Below are positions 49,800-63,123 of a DNA stretch of 64,000 bases, piece by piece (the stretch's first letter is position 1; every line of letters begins with the position of its first letter). Made by a program: the position numbers and the translations under genes. The notes beneath the pieces are model-generated. The model was not told where the DNA came from, ran no database searches, and saw nothing but the letters and a program-made list of their open reading frames with translations. The DNA lies in NCBI RefSeq assembly GCF_008831285.2, contig NC_045139.1, positions 14,552,354-14,616,353 on the forward strand, written 5' to 3'. This DNA comes from Nymphaea colorata (lineage: Eukaryota > Streptophyta > Magnoliopsida > Nymphaeales > Nymphaeaceae).

Positions 49800-50098
49800 G
49801 ATAGCGACTCCTTCTGAGAACCACTCATCATATCCCCCCTTCCCCTTCACGAGATCCGGTCACTCCTTTTTGTGTTCTTTTCTTGTTTGAACGAATGATA
49901 TTCTTGGTCTCACTGAAATCTATCAGAGTCTGAAAAAAAAAAAAAAAAAAAACTCCAGGGTGAGGGAAAGAGAAAATGATATTCTTCTGTCCTCCAAGAT
50001 CAGGTTTTCCGTCGGTAGGTGGGGATTTGAGCTCCAAAAAGGAGGGTGGGTGCTTTTGAATTCCTCAAACTAGTGACCCAATTGTATTTTGTTTCCGT

Positions 50099-50133
<35 letters not shown>

Positions 50134-50149
50134 CCCCTCCCCCAACACC
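49800..50149 (+). promoter_or_regulatory. Upstream region and probable 5' leader of the IDD gene
   Basis: A pure (CT)14 tract (50104-50131) lies 18 bp before the IDD start codon, preceded by a poly-A run at about 49933-49951. (CT)n tracts are common in plant 5' leaders and match the binding preference of GAGA-binding BBR/BPC factors. No convincing TATA box was found, so the transcription start is unknown. Confidence 0.35.
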
Positions 50150-52675
50150 ATGTCTAGTTCAATTTCTGAAGAGGCCAGTGTTTCTTCTGGCAACAATAAC
50201 AACAGAGTGGAATTCTGCATAGGAGTTCAGGCTCCTAATTTCACAACCATCACTCCTCCTCCCTCACACCAACAGCCTGCGAAAAAGAAAAGAAGTCTCC
50301 CCGGAAACCCAGGTTATATTTCATGGCTCCTTTTCTCTTGTTTCCTGCTTCCTTAATATACTTATCTTAGCTTGGGAGGCAACCGCTTTCTTTCTTTTTG
50401 GCTTTGTTTTTTCTCATGGCGGGGGTTTCGCAGATCCTGATGCAGAAGTTATCGCTCTATCTCCGAAGACTCTCATGGCCACCAACCGTTTCATCTGTGA
50501 GATTTGCAACAAGGGCTTCCAGAGAGACCAGAATCTGCAGCTCCACAGGAGAGGCCACAACTTGCCTTGGAAGCTGCGGCAGAGAACCAGTAAAGAGATG
50601 AGGAAGAGGGTCTATGTGTGCCCAGAACCATCCTGCATCCACCATGATCCCTCAAGGGCTCTAGGTGATCTCACAGGCATCAAGAAGCACTTCTGCAGAA
50701 AGCATGGAGAGAAGAAGTGGAAATGTGAGAAGTGCTCGAAAAAATATGCAGTTCAGTCTGACTGGAAAGCTCACTCGAAGATATGTGGAACAAGGGAGTA
50801 TAGATGTGATTGTGGAACCCTCTTCTCTAGGTACTCACAGTTGCCATATAACACTAAAAACCCTGTCAATTTTTTTCTCATGGGTGTAGATTATTCTGGC
50901 AGTTGGAGTTGGAATGTAACTGTTTGCATTCCATTCCAATCAATGAATTCTTCCAGCTCTCCTCTTGATAGCAATTTCCGAGCTTAACATAAATGCAGTT
51001 TTCAGATACTGGAGCACCTATTACTTAATGCCCATCCTCCATCACTCATAAAGCCTGAAAGCATATTTTTTCTGGCTTTTTCCTTCGCTCCAGCCCTTTT
51101 GTCAGCCAAAAAGGAAACCTGTGTAAATTTTTTGATGAATCTCAAACTCATATCCCAGAATCTGGCACCAGCGCTTTCACATTTTTGAATATTATTGGAT
51201 TTTTGGTGCCTGTAAATATTATGCATCAAAATCTTCAAGGTATTGAAATCCATTATGTCATTTATGAGTTTATATTCAATTTTCTTGCTTCTTCTTTTCT
51301 AAAACCATCGATTCTCTATCTGAAACCCTCAACACCATAGTAGGAGCCTGGTGCGGAGCATGCTTTTCTATATGCATTTTTTTTTTCATTTTACTCTGAA
51401 ATTAAAGCCAGGCGTTCCAAAGCTTCGTACTGCATGAAGAGTTCACGAATTCATGATAGTTTTGTTTTCTTTCATTCATTTTGGCGTCAAAGAAAAAACA
51501 TAGATTTTGATATCCAAACCTATTCGGCAGATGATAGTCTGATGCCAATATGATTTTTTTCTTTTGTCCTTTTATGTTCAACTTCCTTCATAGAAACTGT
51601 GGCCCATTCTTGTCTCTTACGCGCAAAGAACTCACGAGCCCTCTTGTTAAATGCTCTCAAAGCCAACAAAGGACTGGACTTTCATTTCTATATTTATAAA
51701 TTGAGTCTTTCTCTCTCTCTCTCTATCTCTCGCTCTCTCTCTCTCTCATGCATATTGACTTCTTGAAAGGCTCGATTCATAACACTGTTGGTCTGTGTTT
51801 TTCCTTCTTGTTTCTTGTTCTTGTGCAGGAAGGACAGTTTCATTACCCACAGAGCCTTCTGCGACGCCCTGGCAGAAGAAAGCGCGAGACTTTCTGCACC
51901 CATAAACCCTCTCCTCCCGCCTTCCTCCCTACCACCCACCATTACCCAACCTCCCCTCCACAACACCTTCGCTTCCTTCAACCAAGAATCTACTCTTTTC
52001 CCAAAATGGGACGCCCAAATCCAATCCCAAGACACACAGGAGAAGAAGCCAGAGCGCTGCTCCCTCCTCCTAGACCACACCAACAAACCCACTTCCCTCC
52101 AGTACCCCCAGCACCCACTCTTCACAAGCTATCAAACCGAGCAACAATCCCCTCTCCTCATGGCTACCCCCTTCAACCTCCCCCTTCCTCCCTTCTCCCC
52201 ACACCTCTCAGCAACCGCCCTCCTGCAGAAGGCAGCAGAGATGGGTGCAACTCTAAGCAGCCCCTCTGCCAGTCTCCTCTCAGTTGCTCACATGACCTCC
52301 AAGGGTGAGACTGCATCTGCAGGCTGCATGCAGCAGGAGCTAGTAGGGCAGCACCCACATACTGACATGGAGGAGAGGATTGCACAGATGGTCTCAGCCT
52401 TGGCCCATGAAGGAGGCGGAGGACAAGGTGGGTCAGGTGGTGAGGTGGTGATGGGTGGTGGCGAGGAGGTGGGCTCAGTACAGATGAGCTTGCATGCCAT
52501 GTTGGCCGATCAGAAGGAAGGTTGCAAGAGTCAATTCACAAGAGACTTCTTGGGGGGTTGCCTTAGTGGGATGGAGATTGGCGTGAGTGCATATGAGAGC
52601 GACTGCTCCTTGAGGCCGAGCCCTACTGTTGCCGGTTTCCGGTTCTCTCCGGCTGCACAATCATGGCAGAGTTGA
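50150..52675 (+). CDS. INDETERMINATE DOMAIN (IDD) C2H2 zinc-finger transcription factor
   Basis: IDD proteins are plant-specific nuclear transcription factors, several of which partner with GRAS proteins in root patterning, gibberellin response and shoot gravitropism. The CDS is the join of 50150-50312, 50434-50830 and 51829-52675, giving 468 aa. The ID domain is complete: basic KKKR, then LPGNPDPDAEVIALSPKTLM (about 50-68), C2H2 finger 1 with C76/C79/H92/H96, a second finger around CPEPSCIHHDPSRALGDL, and two C2HC-type fingers (CEKCSKKYAVQSDWKAHSK and YRCDCGTLFSRKDSFITHRA). Exon 2 ends within the last finger, as is usual in the family. Downstream are the two family C-terminal motifs, LSATALLQKAA (about 313-323) and TRDFLGG (about 424-430). 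The middle is Pro/Ser-rich and there is a Gly-rich stretch at 381-398. Which IDD member it is needs a tree. Confidence 0.95.
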
Positions 52676-53290
52676 GATAACTTGTCTCTCATAAATTTTC
52701 TCTTCCTTGATTTCCGTTTTCTTTCTCTTTTTTTTGGTACCATGCATAAAATCGTATATTTGTTTACGTATGCAAGTTTGCATTTTTTTTTTTCCTGAAA
52801 TTTAGTTAGTTTTTTTTCCCTTCTTTTTTGTCTCTAATCAGAACGAATAATTAATGTAAACTAGTAAATGAGTAAGGAGAATGAGCAAAAAAAAAAAAAA
52901 AAGAAAACGGTGTTGAAGTAGCCATGGGTTTCATATAACACTGAGGGACTTCTTAGCTGATCCTTGAAGTCCAGATTTATCACGATAAATTATTCCTCTA
53001 CGCTTAAAAAAATGATATTCAGTATCAAAAGAATTTGTTTCACAAGGTCCATTCTTTAAACATCAATTTTTTACCTACCAAGGTAATTCACTGTACTATA
53101 AATACTCTCCATATTCTTTTAGTTCTTTTGTGTATGCTAAGATTTCTCTAAGATCTTTTGTGTCGTAAAGAAGATAAAAAAATATTTCACCATATCATGA
53201 AACGAGTGATGCAGGTTCTGTCCTTCATAAACCTGCACCGACAAAATCAGACGGAGACGAGCACTGCTCATGCAAGTCTCCAGCCACGAG

Positions 53291-53337
<47 letters not shown>

Positions 53338-55017
53338 GTCACAAATTTAAAAGCTTGAAACGGGATAATGGATCCCCTTGTTTTCCCGGATAATCCGAGA
53401 ATATGCAGCCATTTAAAATACTGTTAACAGGATGTGTTGCTTAAAAAGAAAGGGAAAACTTTTGAGAGGTATCAATAGGGATATACTATGGCATGTTTTA
53501 AGGGGTACTTCAGTAATTTGGAATGTTTGAACAATGTCTTGCATGTGAGTTGCATCTGCAGAACATGAGAGAGAGAGAGTACAGAAGGAAGGAAAAAGGG
53601 ACTGAGAGCATGCAGGTTCTCTTGCGCGTGAAGGCGTGACGTGTGCACTGCAGAATTTTTTTTCCCTCTTCTTCTTTTTTTCTCCTTGGGAGAGTTTTAA
53701 GACAGTGGAAGGGACTGCCCCTTTTGGGCCTGCCCATATCAAACCCTAATCCCTCCCCTTTACTGCTAAAAGTTTTTCTTTTTAATTCTTTTGTTGATTG
53801 CAGCATTTGAACAGTAACTGCCGGGTCAAAATCCCCTTCTTTTTTTTTTTTATCTTTCTAGAGAGAGAAAGAGAGTACCTGCATCCCTATGCAACTTGGG
53901 AAATTTCAAAACGTACCGTCATGCCCAAGTAAATATCCCACTTTTTAAAGATAAGTTTACCCCACTTTTTACAGATAAGTGGTCAATCCAGGCTAAGAAG
54001 TTCTGTGAAAATTATCGACGAGCCTAATGTAGCCGCTTTTTTAATGAATTTTTAATTCATTTTCATAATATACTACTGGTACCCTTAACGACTAGACTTC
54101 AGACGCTGCCACTGAATGTCTCCTGTTCGCAGTCCCTGCCACCATGTGAGCACCTCCTTCCTTTCTCATGGCGACCCAAGAGACTCCATTAATGTTTATG
54201 CCTGAGGTACTCTTGATATGCCCATCACAGGTCTGCCCAGCGAACAGCAGGGAAGCGGAGTTTACCCATATAGTAAAAAGTTTCACGAAACAAAAGAATC
54301 TCCGGGGAAAAAGATCAACAGTTCAACCTAAGAGCCATAAACTAATCAAACAGGTGATGGGATCTTCAAATCCATCAACCAAACAGGGGAGGGGAGAAAC
54401 CCATACTCAACTGGATAATCTGGATCCAGGTCCCATGGAGACCCATGTCCAAGTAGACGAGAAATATGGCCATATCACAAAATCTCCAAGCGTCCACTAG
54501 TCGGAGAACGTCATGGATTATGGATAAGGGGTACTTCCGTCATTCATTAGTCAAAGCCCACCGCTGTCCCATGGTAGGGGCGGCAAGTCTGATGTGTCTG
54601 CTTTGGTCAAACTTACACAAGGGTCCATTCTACCAAAACTACCGTTGCAAACTACCAAAATAACGGGGATGCCCCCGGAAAGCCTTTTCCATCGATCTTC
54701 TATGAGGAGCATCTGATTTTCCTTTTTTCACATTTTTCTATAATATTTTAAAATTTTTTAATTTTTTCTTTTTCAGGCAGCAGGCCTACAAGAATGAGGT
54801 GACAAGAGAAAGAAGAAATTAAAAAGAGAAATTTTGTCCTGTCCAAGTTTGACAAGAGGGCACTTTTGGAAGGATTTGAGGAGCATGGGAGCGTTTATTT
54901 TACATGGATTTGAAGAGGGGAAACGCACATACATTGGCCTCCTAAGATGTTCGCCTTGGCTTGACCTAAGAAGATCTAATCATTACCTTTTTCACCCACT
55001 TCAATGAAATGACAACA

Positions 55018-55106
<89 letters not shown>
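55018..55106. repeat. Compound (TA)n(GA)n microsatellite
   Basis: About 25 TA units are followed directly by about 19 GA units, the longest simple repeat in the window. The open frame that runs through it (55009-55464) starts with a YIYI... and ER... repeat and is an artefact of the microsatellite. Confidence 0.97.
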
Positions 55107-55108
<2 letters not shown>

Positions 55109-56224
55109 CGTTGGTAGATATCATTCAGCACTCAGGAGTATATATATACATTATAACATGCTTTAATATAAGGCATGTCTTAGTCCAAGTTGTTTTTACG
55201 AAAAATATTGATTTTTCTATCATTAAATTTTCATATTATGAGAAACGTTCATTTTCTGACCATTATAAAACATTATTAATACAGCAATTACTCTGTTATA
55301 TACACACATATGACATACCCTACCAAACCATGCCATCGGAAGAGCAACCAAGTGGTTTAAGTCATACCATTGTCAACATCTCGTTGATGATCAGATATGT
55401 TACAAAAGTAAACCATATCGCTCACTTTTCCTTATCATTTTATGGGCAGGCCCATCTTTTCTGATGCTGCCATGGCTTGCAAGAAAGGGACGGAATATTT
55501 ATGTCATTGCAATTATACATGTTTCACATCTTATTACTCGTATCTACAACCATATTAATCCAATTTTCTTGATTGAAATGTCGCCAGACGATGGACAAGA
55601 GACAAACGTACGCTTTGTCTAAACCTGTTCTAGTTAAATCCAAATCTCAAGCGTTCATATTTGGTCGCCGATTTTTATTCACGTATGACAAAATTTGACT
55701 CTAACTCAGACCAATCTATCGTTTATCTCCCCTCCTGTCCCTTTATACATTGTTCTTAATCAAAAGCTACCAACAATTATATGTTTCGCTTGTCCTTTTA
55801 AGCGTGTCCGTGTGATCAAGTTCTTCATCTTGCACTCCCTAAGGAATCTTAAAAAGTTCACCTTCTGTTGTCGTTTAATAAGAACAAAGGGACGTGGATG
55901 TCACCTTCACATGGAATGTCCCGCAAAAATTCAAAGAGATGCTTAATTTTTGAAGGAATAACAACAACATTGACTGTTTTACTTGTGGCGACTTGAATTG
56001 AGGTATATATAATACGGCGAGTTTTACAACCTTGGTTCTTTGCCTTCACAGTTTTGCAACAAGCAGTTTTGTTTCTATGATAAAATCATGAGGATGGATG
56101 CTCATAAACAAGAATCAGTAGATGGATCTTTTCATCTTCCATGATATATGTCAGCTTCCTTTTGGTTTTGGCCATTGTTACAAGCGCATAGGACAAGGGA
56201 GCAGCTCTTAATTTCCTGCGCCTA

Positions 56225-56242
56225 AAACCCTAAACCCTAAAC
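56225..56242. repeat. Short interstitial telomere-like motif (telo-box)
   Basis: AAACCCTAAACCCTAAAC is two and a half units of the plant telomere repeat. Such telo-boxes occur in plant promoters, often of translation-related genes. No gene is recognised next to it here. Confidence 0.8.
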
Positions 56243-56504
56243 AAGTAGCTCACAGCAGCAGGAAAGTAAAAGAAAAACAACTAGTCTCTCAAGTACACTC
56301 CTTGGAGAAACCATGAAACCCCTACAAATCCTTCAAACCCCGAAAATGCACGCAGGTTCAGCTTACCAAGTAAATATATAGTACCCATACCATAAAAAAT
56401 TGAACTACCTCCACTCATATTCCAACCACCACAACCTACTGTATCTTCCCAACCTCTTTGCATCTGAAAAGCCTACTGCTCCTAACAGTTGAAGCTAATA
56501 ACAA

Positions 56505-56535
<31 letters not shown>

Positions 56536-59500
56536 TAAGCAGTTGTTGGGGGACCATTGCATCTTTGGGAAAAGGGCCTCATCATGCTTCCTGGTCCAAA
56601 TGAAGACAACCATGGAGGCCAAGGCCAATTATAGCGCCCATATGACAGTATGGTCGATATTTTTTTCCTTTTTGGCCTCTCACAAAAAGGCTTCTCCATC
56701 ATCATTCTTCTTCTTCTTCTTCTTCACCGATATCGTACCAGCTGGGCTTCTTAATGCTTAATGAAAAGCTACTCGAGCTAGCAACATGCATGAACTCAAA
56801 TTTATACTCATTTGCTGCTCGTATTCATGTAAGCTCGAACATTGACCCATGCAGTGTCAGACGATGATCTATTTTACCATAAACTTTTCTTCATGAATTA
56901 ATAATAATGTCTTGGTTCTTATGTAGGATCAGTAGAAGGAGCATGCGAATTGATTTTGCTTAGATTCCTTGCAGCATTTCCATGTCCAAAGCGCAACATG
57001 GACCACAAACACTTGGATATGGGCAGGTCCACAAAAGCATGCATGTGATCAGCTTTACATTCAAATTCGACCTTCTCAACGAACCCCACGTTCAGTAGCG
57101 CCCGTGCTGGAATCACAACTTTAGGCCCAGAAAACGAAGTTTATTCGTGAATCAAGTTGATCCGAACACGAGCCGATGGGGCAGAGACTTGGCCCTAGCT
57201 AGTTACTAATTTCTCGACTTCGAAGGGTCATGGGCTCAAGGTAGGAGGAAGAGCTACATATCGATGGACTCTGGAGCTAGCTAGCATGTAAAACTCTAGA
57301 CTGAGCTCCGTTTTTTATGGTTGAATCTTAGTGGCTCGAGCCTAGTAATCTTCCTCAACTGATGCTGCAGTTATGACGAATCGAAAAAGCGATTTCTGAA
57401 ATGTTGGCTCTTCTCATTGCATTTGAGTGCAAAGAGAAGAAGATAAAGGAGGAGGATTTCCGAAGAGCAGAACAGTTATCAGAAGCGCGCAGGCTTTGCT
57501 CACTGGGAAACTAGTTTGTGGAGTTCTTTTTGAGGAGTTCTTGGGACTTCCCAGTTTAGACTGGCAATCGAAGAAGAAGATCCATGAGATTGAGGTGCCA
57601 GAAAATAATATAGATGTTATATGCGGTACGGGCTGAAAAAGAAGAGAGAGAAAGCCGAGGAGGGGGAGAGAGAGAGAAGGATAAGGATGATGGGGAGGAG
57701 CTACAAAGCCCAGGATTTCTGCAAAAACCTGCCACGGCATGCTGCAAAGAGTGCTAGGTCAATGCCACAATTATCATTCTTGGGGAATGGAATAGAGAGA
57801 GAGAGAGAGAGAGAGTGAGAGGAGCTGGCTGGCTGGCCGGCTGGAAAAACAAGAACAACTAAAACATAAAAAGGAAAACAATGTCAACGGCTGGGAAAAA
57901 GAAGCGTAGATAACTTTGAATACATTTTCACGGCCAGTCTTTTCGGCATCACTTTCTTAAATTCCGTGCACGCTAGCAGGTGTGAAGAGGGAGAGAGAGA
58001 CCTCTTTGATTCAAAGCGTGTGCGGAGCGTACAAGTAACTTTTTTGCTCTTCATATTTAACGAGGATAGTTAGCAATAAAAATGATGATCAAGTTGATAA
58101 TGATGATACAGGATGAAGTTAAGTTTTCATGATGAGTATTTTTTTTTGTATAAACGATGATGACCTACCACTGCTCCTTGAACGGACCAATCTCATTCAA
58201 CAACAGATGTGGACTTCTAATTGAACTTTATGTGGTCAATTGATATTTACAGAAGAACTTCTTGTTCAATTGGACTTAAAAGGCGTTAGAGTTGAAGAAG
58301 GTCAAGATTTTAATGCCCGAATTAATATAATTCATATAAGAATTGGCCAAATCCCTGCCTGCCACTAGAAAAGATTCATTTGTGCTTCCATTGTCGAATC
58401 ATAGCCAATTTAAGAACTTTGCTGAAGACATATTCATGACAATTGCTTATCAAGAATTCGCCTGTAAGTCATATATGTAACCAACAATTATGAGTACCCA
58501 AAGAATCAGGATGAAATTATATGCATCTGTCCATTAATTTGATGCATCACTTAGCTTCATGCCATCACAGAGGTCACTGGTTCTAGAATCTCTCACTAGA
58601 AGCAGTCAACCTATGGACCATCAGCCAAGAGGGAAAATTGACATGTCATATTTATCATAGGACCCAGCAATTCTAAAATTTTGTGGTCCTATGAGAAAAG
58701 CAAGAAGCCCATGTTCTTGTTATCATGTTCCTGAGAGGTGAATGGGCTATGATCCCCAATCATACCCGTATTCAAGAATCCATGTCTGGCCCATATGCAA
58801 TCATTCTTTAAAAGAGAGGCCAAAGTAACACAGATTTGGTAAGTTCTTATCACTAGAGATGGGACACATCTAGATTCACAAGGTATTGAACACTGAAGCA
58901 GATATAATTTCGTCTTTTTTAACTAATTATAACTAAAAAATGACTGGTTTGGAATTGGATATCATTCTATAATGCCACAATTGTTTTGAACTCGTTTGAG
59001 AACTTTGAAATGCATGTGAATCTCAAAAATCTTCTAAATATTTTGGTCTAGTTGTGATGAATTTTCTATGTTTTGGCTTTTTTATGTTCCTTATAACAAA
59101 TTAATGCCATGGTAAAAAGTGAAAGGCAAAAGAACAAAGTGGGGTATGCCAACTTCGTGATTCCTACAACATCAAACAAGGATATGAAAAGAGAAAGAAA
59201 GAGAGAGAGAGAGAGAGTAAGTAGGATTTTCCAACTTTTAGAAAGTCTTTTACTCGCAGGCTTGGCGTACCTTACATGCCATTTTGCCCCCCTTAAGAAA
59301 GCCTGCTCTTCTCTTTTTTTAACTTTTATTTTTTCTACCTCACCACTAATCTCCTTTGAATTTTTCTCTTTCCTTTTCTTTTGGCTCTTTTTCTTTAAAT
59401 TTTTGTTTACTTGTGCCATTTGGGGCACAAGCCGACAGAGAAGCAAAAGCCACCCTTTCTTCCTCGGGGTTCGAACTGCTAACCTCTCCACTGACAGACA

Positions 59501-59970
59501 TTGTCTAAGGAATCTCGCTCCCTCTCTCTCTTCCTTTTGCTTCAGTCTTCAGCAGCGTGGAGGGTGGGGCACCACCACAGGCCATGGCCCCAGCGCCACT
59601 ACCACTCTGCTACAGCACTCTCTCTCTCTAGAGGGGACGTGTTCTAGGAGAGTAGCGTCTCGAGCGGGAAAGAACGCAATTTCTAGAAGAGGAGCTAAAG
59701 AGAGAGACAGATCCTAGGCCACCATCTTCAGCTGTGTTCTACGAGACACCGCCCATTTTGAACAGCTTTCTGGTAAAAAAGAAAAAGCGGAGGGAGAGAC
59801 AAGCAGAGAGGATCATAAGCGACCAACATCGACAACAAATTTTGCAGAGAGGAGAAAGAATTACAGTTACAGTAGGTAACAGCAGATTCATCCCCACATG
59901 CAGCACGTAATGGAAAAATGAAATGACAGCTTCAAACCATAGAGTGACGAGGAGGAGTCAGAAAATTTTA

Positions 59971-60033
59971 ATTTCTTAATTGACATTACTTTTTCTCAGA
60001 AAGTTTTCATTTCTTAATTGACATTACTTTTTC
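59971..60033. repeat. 38-bp-period tandem duplication
   Basis: The 25-bp core atttcttaattgacattact plus tttttc occurs at 59971-59995 and again at 60009-60033. Confidence 0.9.
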
Positions 60034-60408
60034 ATTTTTATTGGTAATGTAATGGATATTTTTTATGAAGGCAAGTAAGGGTCGGGCAACCTCTCCCAGC
60101 TTAAGACATGCGACTGAGACGATTCTGTAATTGAACACTTTTCTCAACTGTGGACATCTTCAGTCCAATCCCCAATTCATGTGGGCGCAACTCTTGGTTA
60201 GCAATAACATAACAATTCCAATTTAATGTATGATAGTTTTTTCAGTTACTTGAATCAGCAAGTGGATTACTGTCTTTTTTTAATGATAAGAATGAGCCCT
60301 GACAGAACAACACAACATTGGCAACAAAATGGCAGGAATAAAACTTAAACCAAGGTTTTCAGCTTGATAACTTTTACATTCTTCGTTTGGTTATGTTTTT
60401 ACAAAACG

Positions 60409-60471
<63 letters not shown>

Positions 60472-61036
60472 TAGCCACCACATATCACGGTGTTGAGTAG
60501 TTTCTCTAGATTGAGGTTTGATGTCTCGAGAAGATTTGATGTATTTAGTCGAGGAATGAGGCTTCCGTGAGCCTTGTGCTGCATTTCTAGGGATGAGGAG
60601 TAGGAAAAGGGGGGCAGCCGCCCATGAAAAGATCAACTACTTCCAAGGCAGTGGAATTTGGAACTTCCAACACCATGTGACCATGTACCTATTTAAAATT
60701 GTTTTTTGACTTGGTGCATTCTTCATGTACTTTAAGCAAATCAATAGTGTCGACGGGTAAAATGGTAGTGTTCTATGTGACAAGGTGGTCACCTCTTAAC
60801 AAGACTCGTGTTCAAAACCTGGAGATATCACGTCCCAATGTGTTCTTTCTCTCAACCATCCTCAAACATTCTCTATGAACCCAAGGGGAGGGCCAAAGGA
60901 GAGGTGGCAGTGGTCTCTCTTATGGGCAGTAGAATGAACCACTCGCCCTTAAAAAAAAAAACAAACAAACAAACAAACATTAGTGGCTTGGAAGCGCCCC
61001 ACCAATCAAGAGCGTAGGTCAACAATATTTAAACCA

Positions 61037-61165
61037 ATGTTTTGCTAACAAAAGAAGACACCACCTGTGTAGACTTGTCAGTCTATTACTAACCAATCTA
61101 GTGTTCATGTTTTTCCAACAAAAGAAGACCCCACCTTTTTGGACTGTTTAGTCTATTCCTAACTT
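61037..61165. repeat. Diverged 70-bp tandem duplication
   Basis: The segments starting at 61037 and 61107 share atgttttgctaacaaaagaa / atgtttttccaacaaaagaa, followed by gac-ccacc, then ggac or agac and gtctatt-ctaac. Similarity is about 80% over about 58 bp. Confidence 0.75.
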
Positions 61166-63123
61166 GGATGATCACAATGTTGAGAGAAGCAAGGCCATCC
61201 TTAAGATCACATTTCAGAAAATTTTGTTGAAGAACCCACTTTGTGACATTATAACCTCAAAAGCAAGCCTCATCCATCTAAATTTCTTAATACTACACAG
61301 GATTTGCATGACAACTGATAGAGACTACATTTGACATTGTCCTGTGAAGTGCTTGTGATATGGAAAAACACAAACTTTCATATTTCCCAATACAATAAGA
61401 GAATTTAACCTGAAACCCTCTGTTTGGTAGTTGCCAGTTATAGCCAAAAAGTGGGTCCCTAGAGGAAATATTTTTCAAACTATTCGTGCTAGAAAAATTT
61501 GGAACTGTAAACCAATCTTCGACTGTACATATTACTAACAGGGCCTCATGTCCCCATTAATACAAGCAATTGCAGACACGATCAGTCTGCATGGTTAGCA
61601 GTCCCATATACGCCATTGCTTGATGTTCTGTCATTTTTCAACATTATAAAAATGATTTCTTCGTATCGAAGTATCGAAATCATAATATCTATTCACAAAA
61701 AGGTTCAACTAATGTACACGCTTCCCACTTTGCCAAAAATCCAAATTCATAATCCACGAGTGGCATTGTCCAGTTCTCCTGGCGACACAATCCTACGTCT
61801 TTCTTTTTCCTTTAAATCATTGCGTCCATAACATATTGTCATTCTAATTTAAATACTTGTCAGACATAACCATAAAGTTGGCTGCCCTGTAGATGCGTAA
61901 TAATCAATTTGGTTTTGTCTACATTTACCACGAGGACCTGAGTCTGCCAACCGACCAGAGAGAAGTACAACCCAGCAAATCCACTCGCAAGCGTAATGGG
62001 CTGCTTGCAGCTTGGCTCGGTCCAGCTAGCCCAGTTCTTCAGACTCAATAAAATTAGATCGGCCACGGTGTAAAAAAAAAACATATATACAGACCAGTCG
62101 GTATTCATATGGAATATGAACTCCCTAAATTTTACATTCTAATCATTCAGCAGTTCTGGAAGGACCAGAGCAAATGCTTCACAGTATAAAAGAGGGGAAA
62201 GAGAAAATATTGATACGGTTGGACACAAAAGCTCCACGCAACCAGCCAGAGAGTTGGGTTCGGATCTACAAGTTAAGAGGAGGTGAATAAATCGAGGATG
62301 GAGGTCAAGCGACGATGTTTTACATTGACAAACTACAACGCAGGTCAACACCTGATCACCGTGATCTATCCAACGTTGTTTAAATTTTATTTTCTATTTT
62401 AATACGTTTAATAAGATCTTGAGAAATTAAATATTCATGCATAAAAGTACTGAAAATTACCTGCTTTATCAGTTAACAATAAAGAATGTTCCGTCGTCAG
62501 TATGCATAACCGAACTATGTGGTCCGGGGGCGAAAAGACGTGATCAAGAAAATCAACAAAGAATCCATGAATATTGCTAACTCAAGCTCCATCTACCTGA
62601 CCATGAAGTTCGAGTTCGGAGATTGAAGTTGTGAAGAAAGCCAGCAGTTGAGTACCAGAGGCATTTCTCTTGAAAGGTGTCTGCCACATGTTGGGTCTCA
62701 AGAATGGTCATGGCTCATAAATTTAACAGCGTTTTAGCCACCACTTACAGGAGCCGCTATGAAATACAACAGTGTTCCTTTTTTTTTTCTCCCAATTATC
62801 CCTAACCTTCTAACCAAATCTAAAGGATCGAAGAAGCTGCAACCTAACGTGCAGGATCGGCACCTCCAGCATGTACAAAGAAATGGGTAGGTTTCCTTTC
62901 GTGATCACAAAGAGGAGAAAAGGAAATGTTACCCAGATGCCACGGAATACTATTGATGTTATACATTATCAGCATTTTACTTCGGAAGGGCTGCACCTTA
63001 GACGCCATTATAGCCATCCATGTAAGTGCACCCTGGCAACAGCGAGATGAATAACCATCCTTTTCACAAATGAACCTCGTAAAGCCACAATGTTGAGAAA
63101 ATGAGAGGGCTGCGGTGCTATAC

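Larger units (their letters stand above)
52676..63123. other. Intergenic region with microsatellites and short duplications
   Basis: No gene is recognised in about 10.4 kb. Content noted: (CT)n at 53297-53333, (TA)n(GA)n at 55018-55106, a telomere-like motif at 56225-56242, (TTA)n at about 56503-56536, (CTT)n near 56704-56724, (GA)n at about 57790-57815 and 59196-59217, (CT)n(TA)n at about 60410-60472, and tandem duplications at 59971-60033 and 61037-61165. Open frames at 54168-54500 and 59109-59717 resemble no known protein. The last few hundred bases are probably the 3' UTR of the minus-strand gene at the right edge. Confidence 0.45.

Noticed and set aside
51748-52308. 186-codon open frame overlapping IDD exon 3
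   Set aside because: It is an out-of-frame shadow of the Pro/Ser-rich part of the IDD coding exon.
55009-55464. 151-codon open frame
   Set aside because: Its first third is the (TA)n(GA)n microsatellite translated as YI and ER repeats.
59109-59717. 202-codon open frame
   Set aside because: It passes through a (GA)n tract and pyrimidine-rich sequence; there is no domain and no splice partner.
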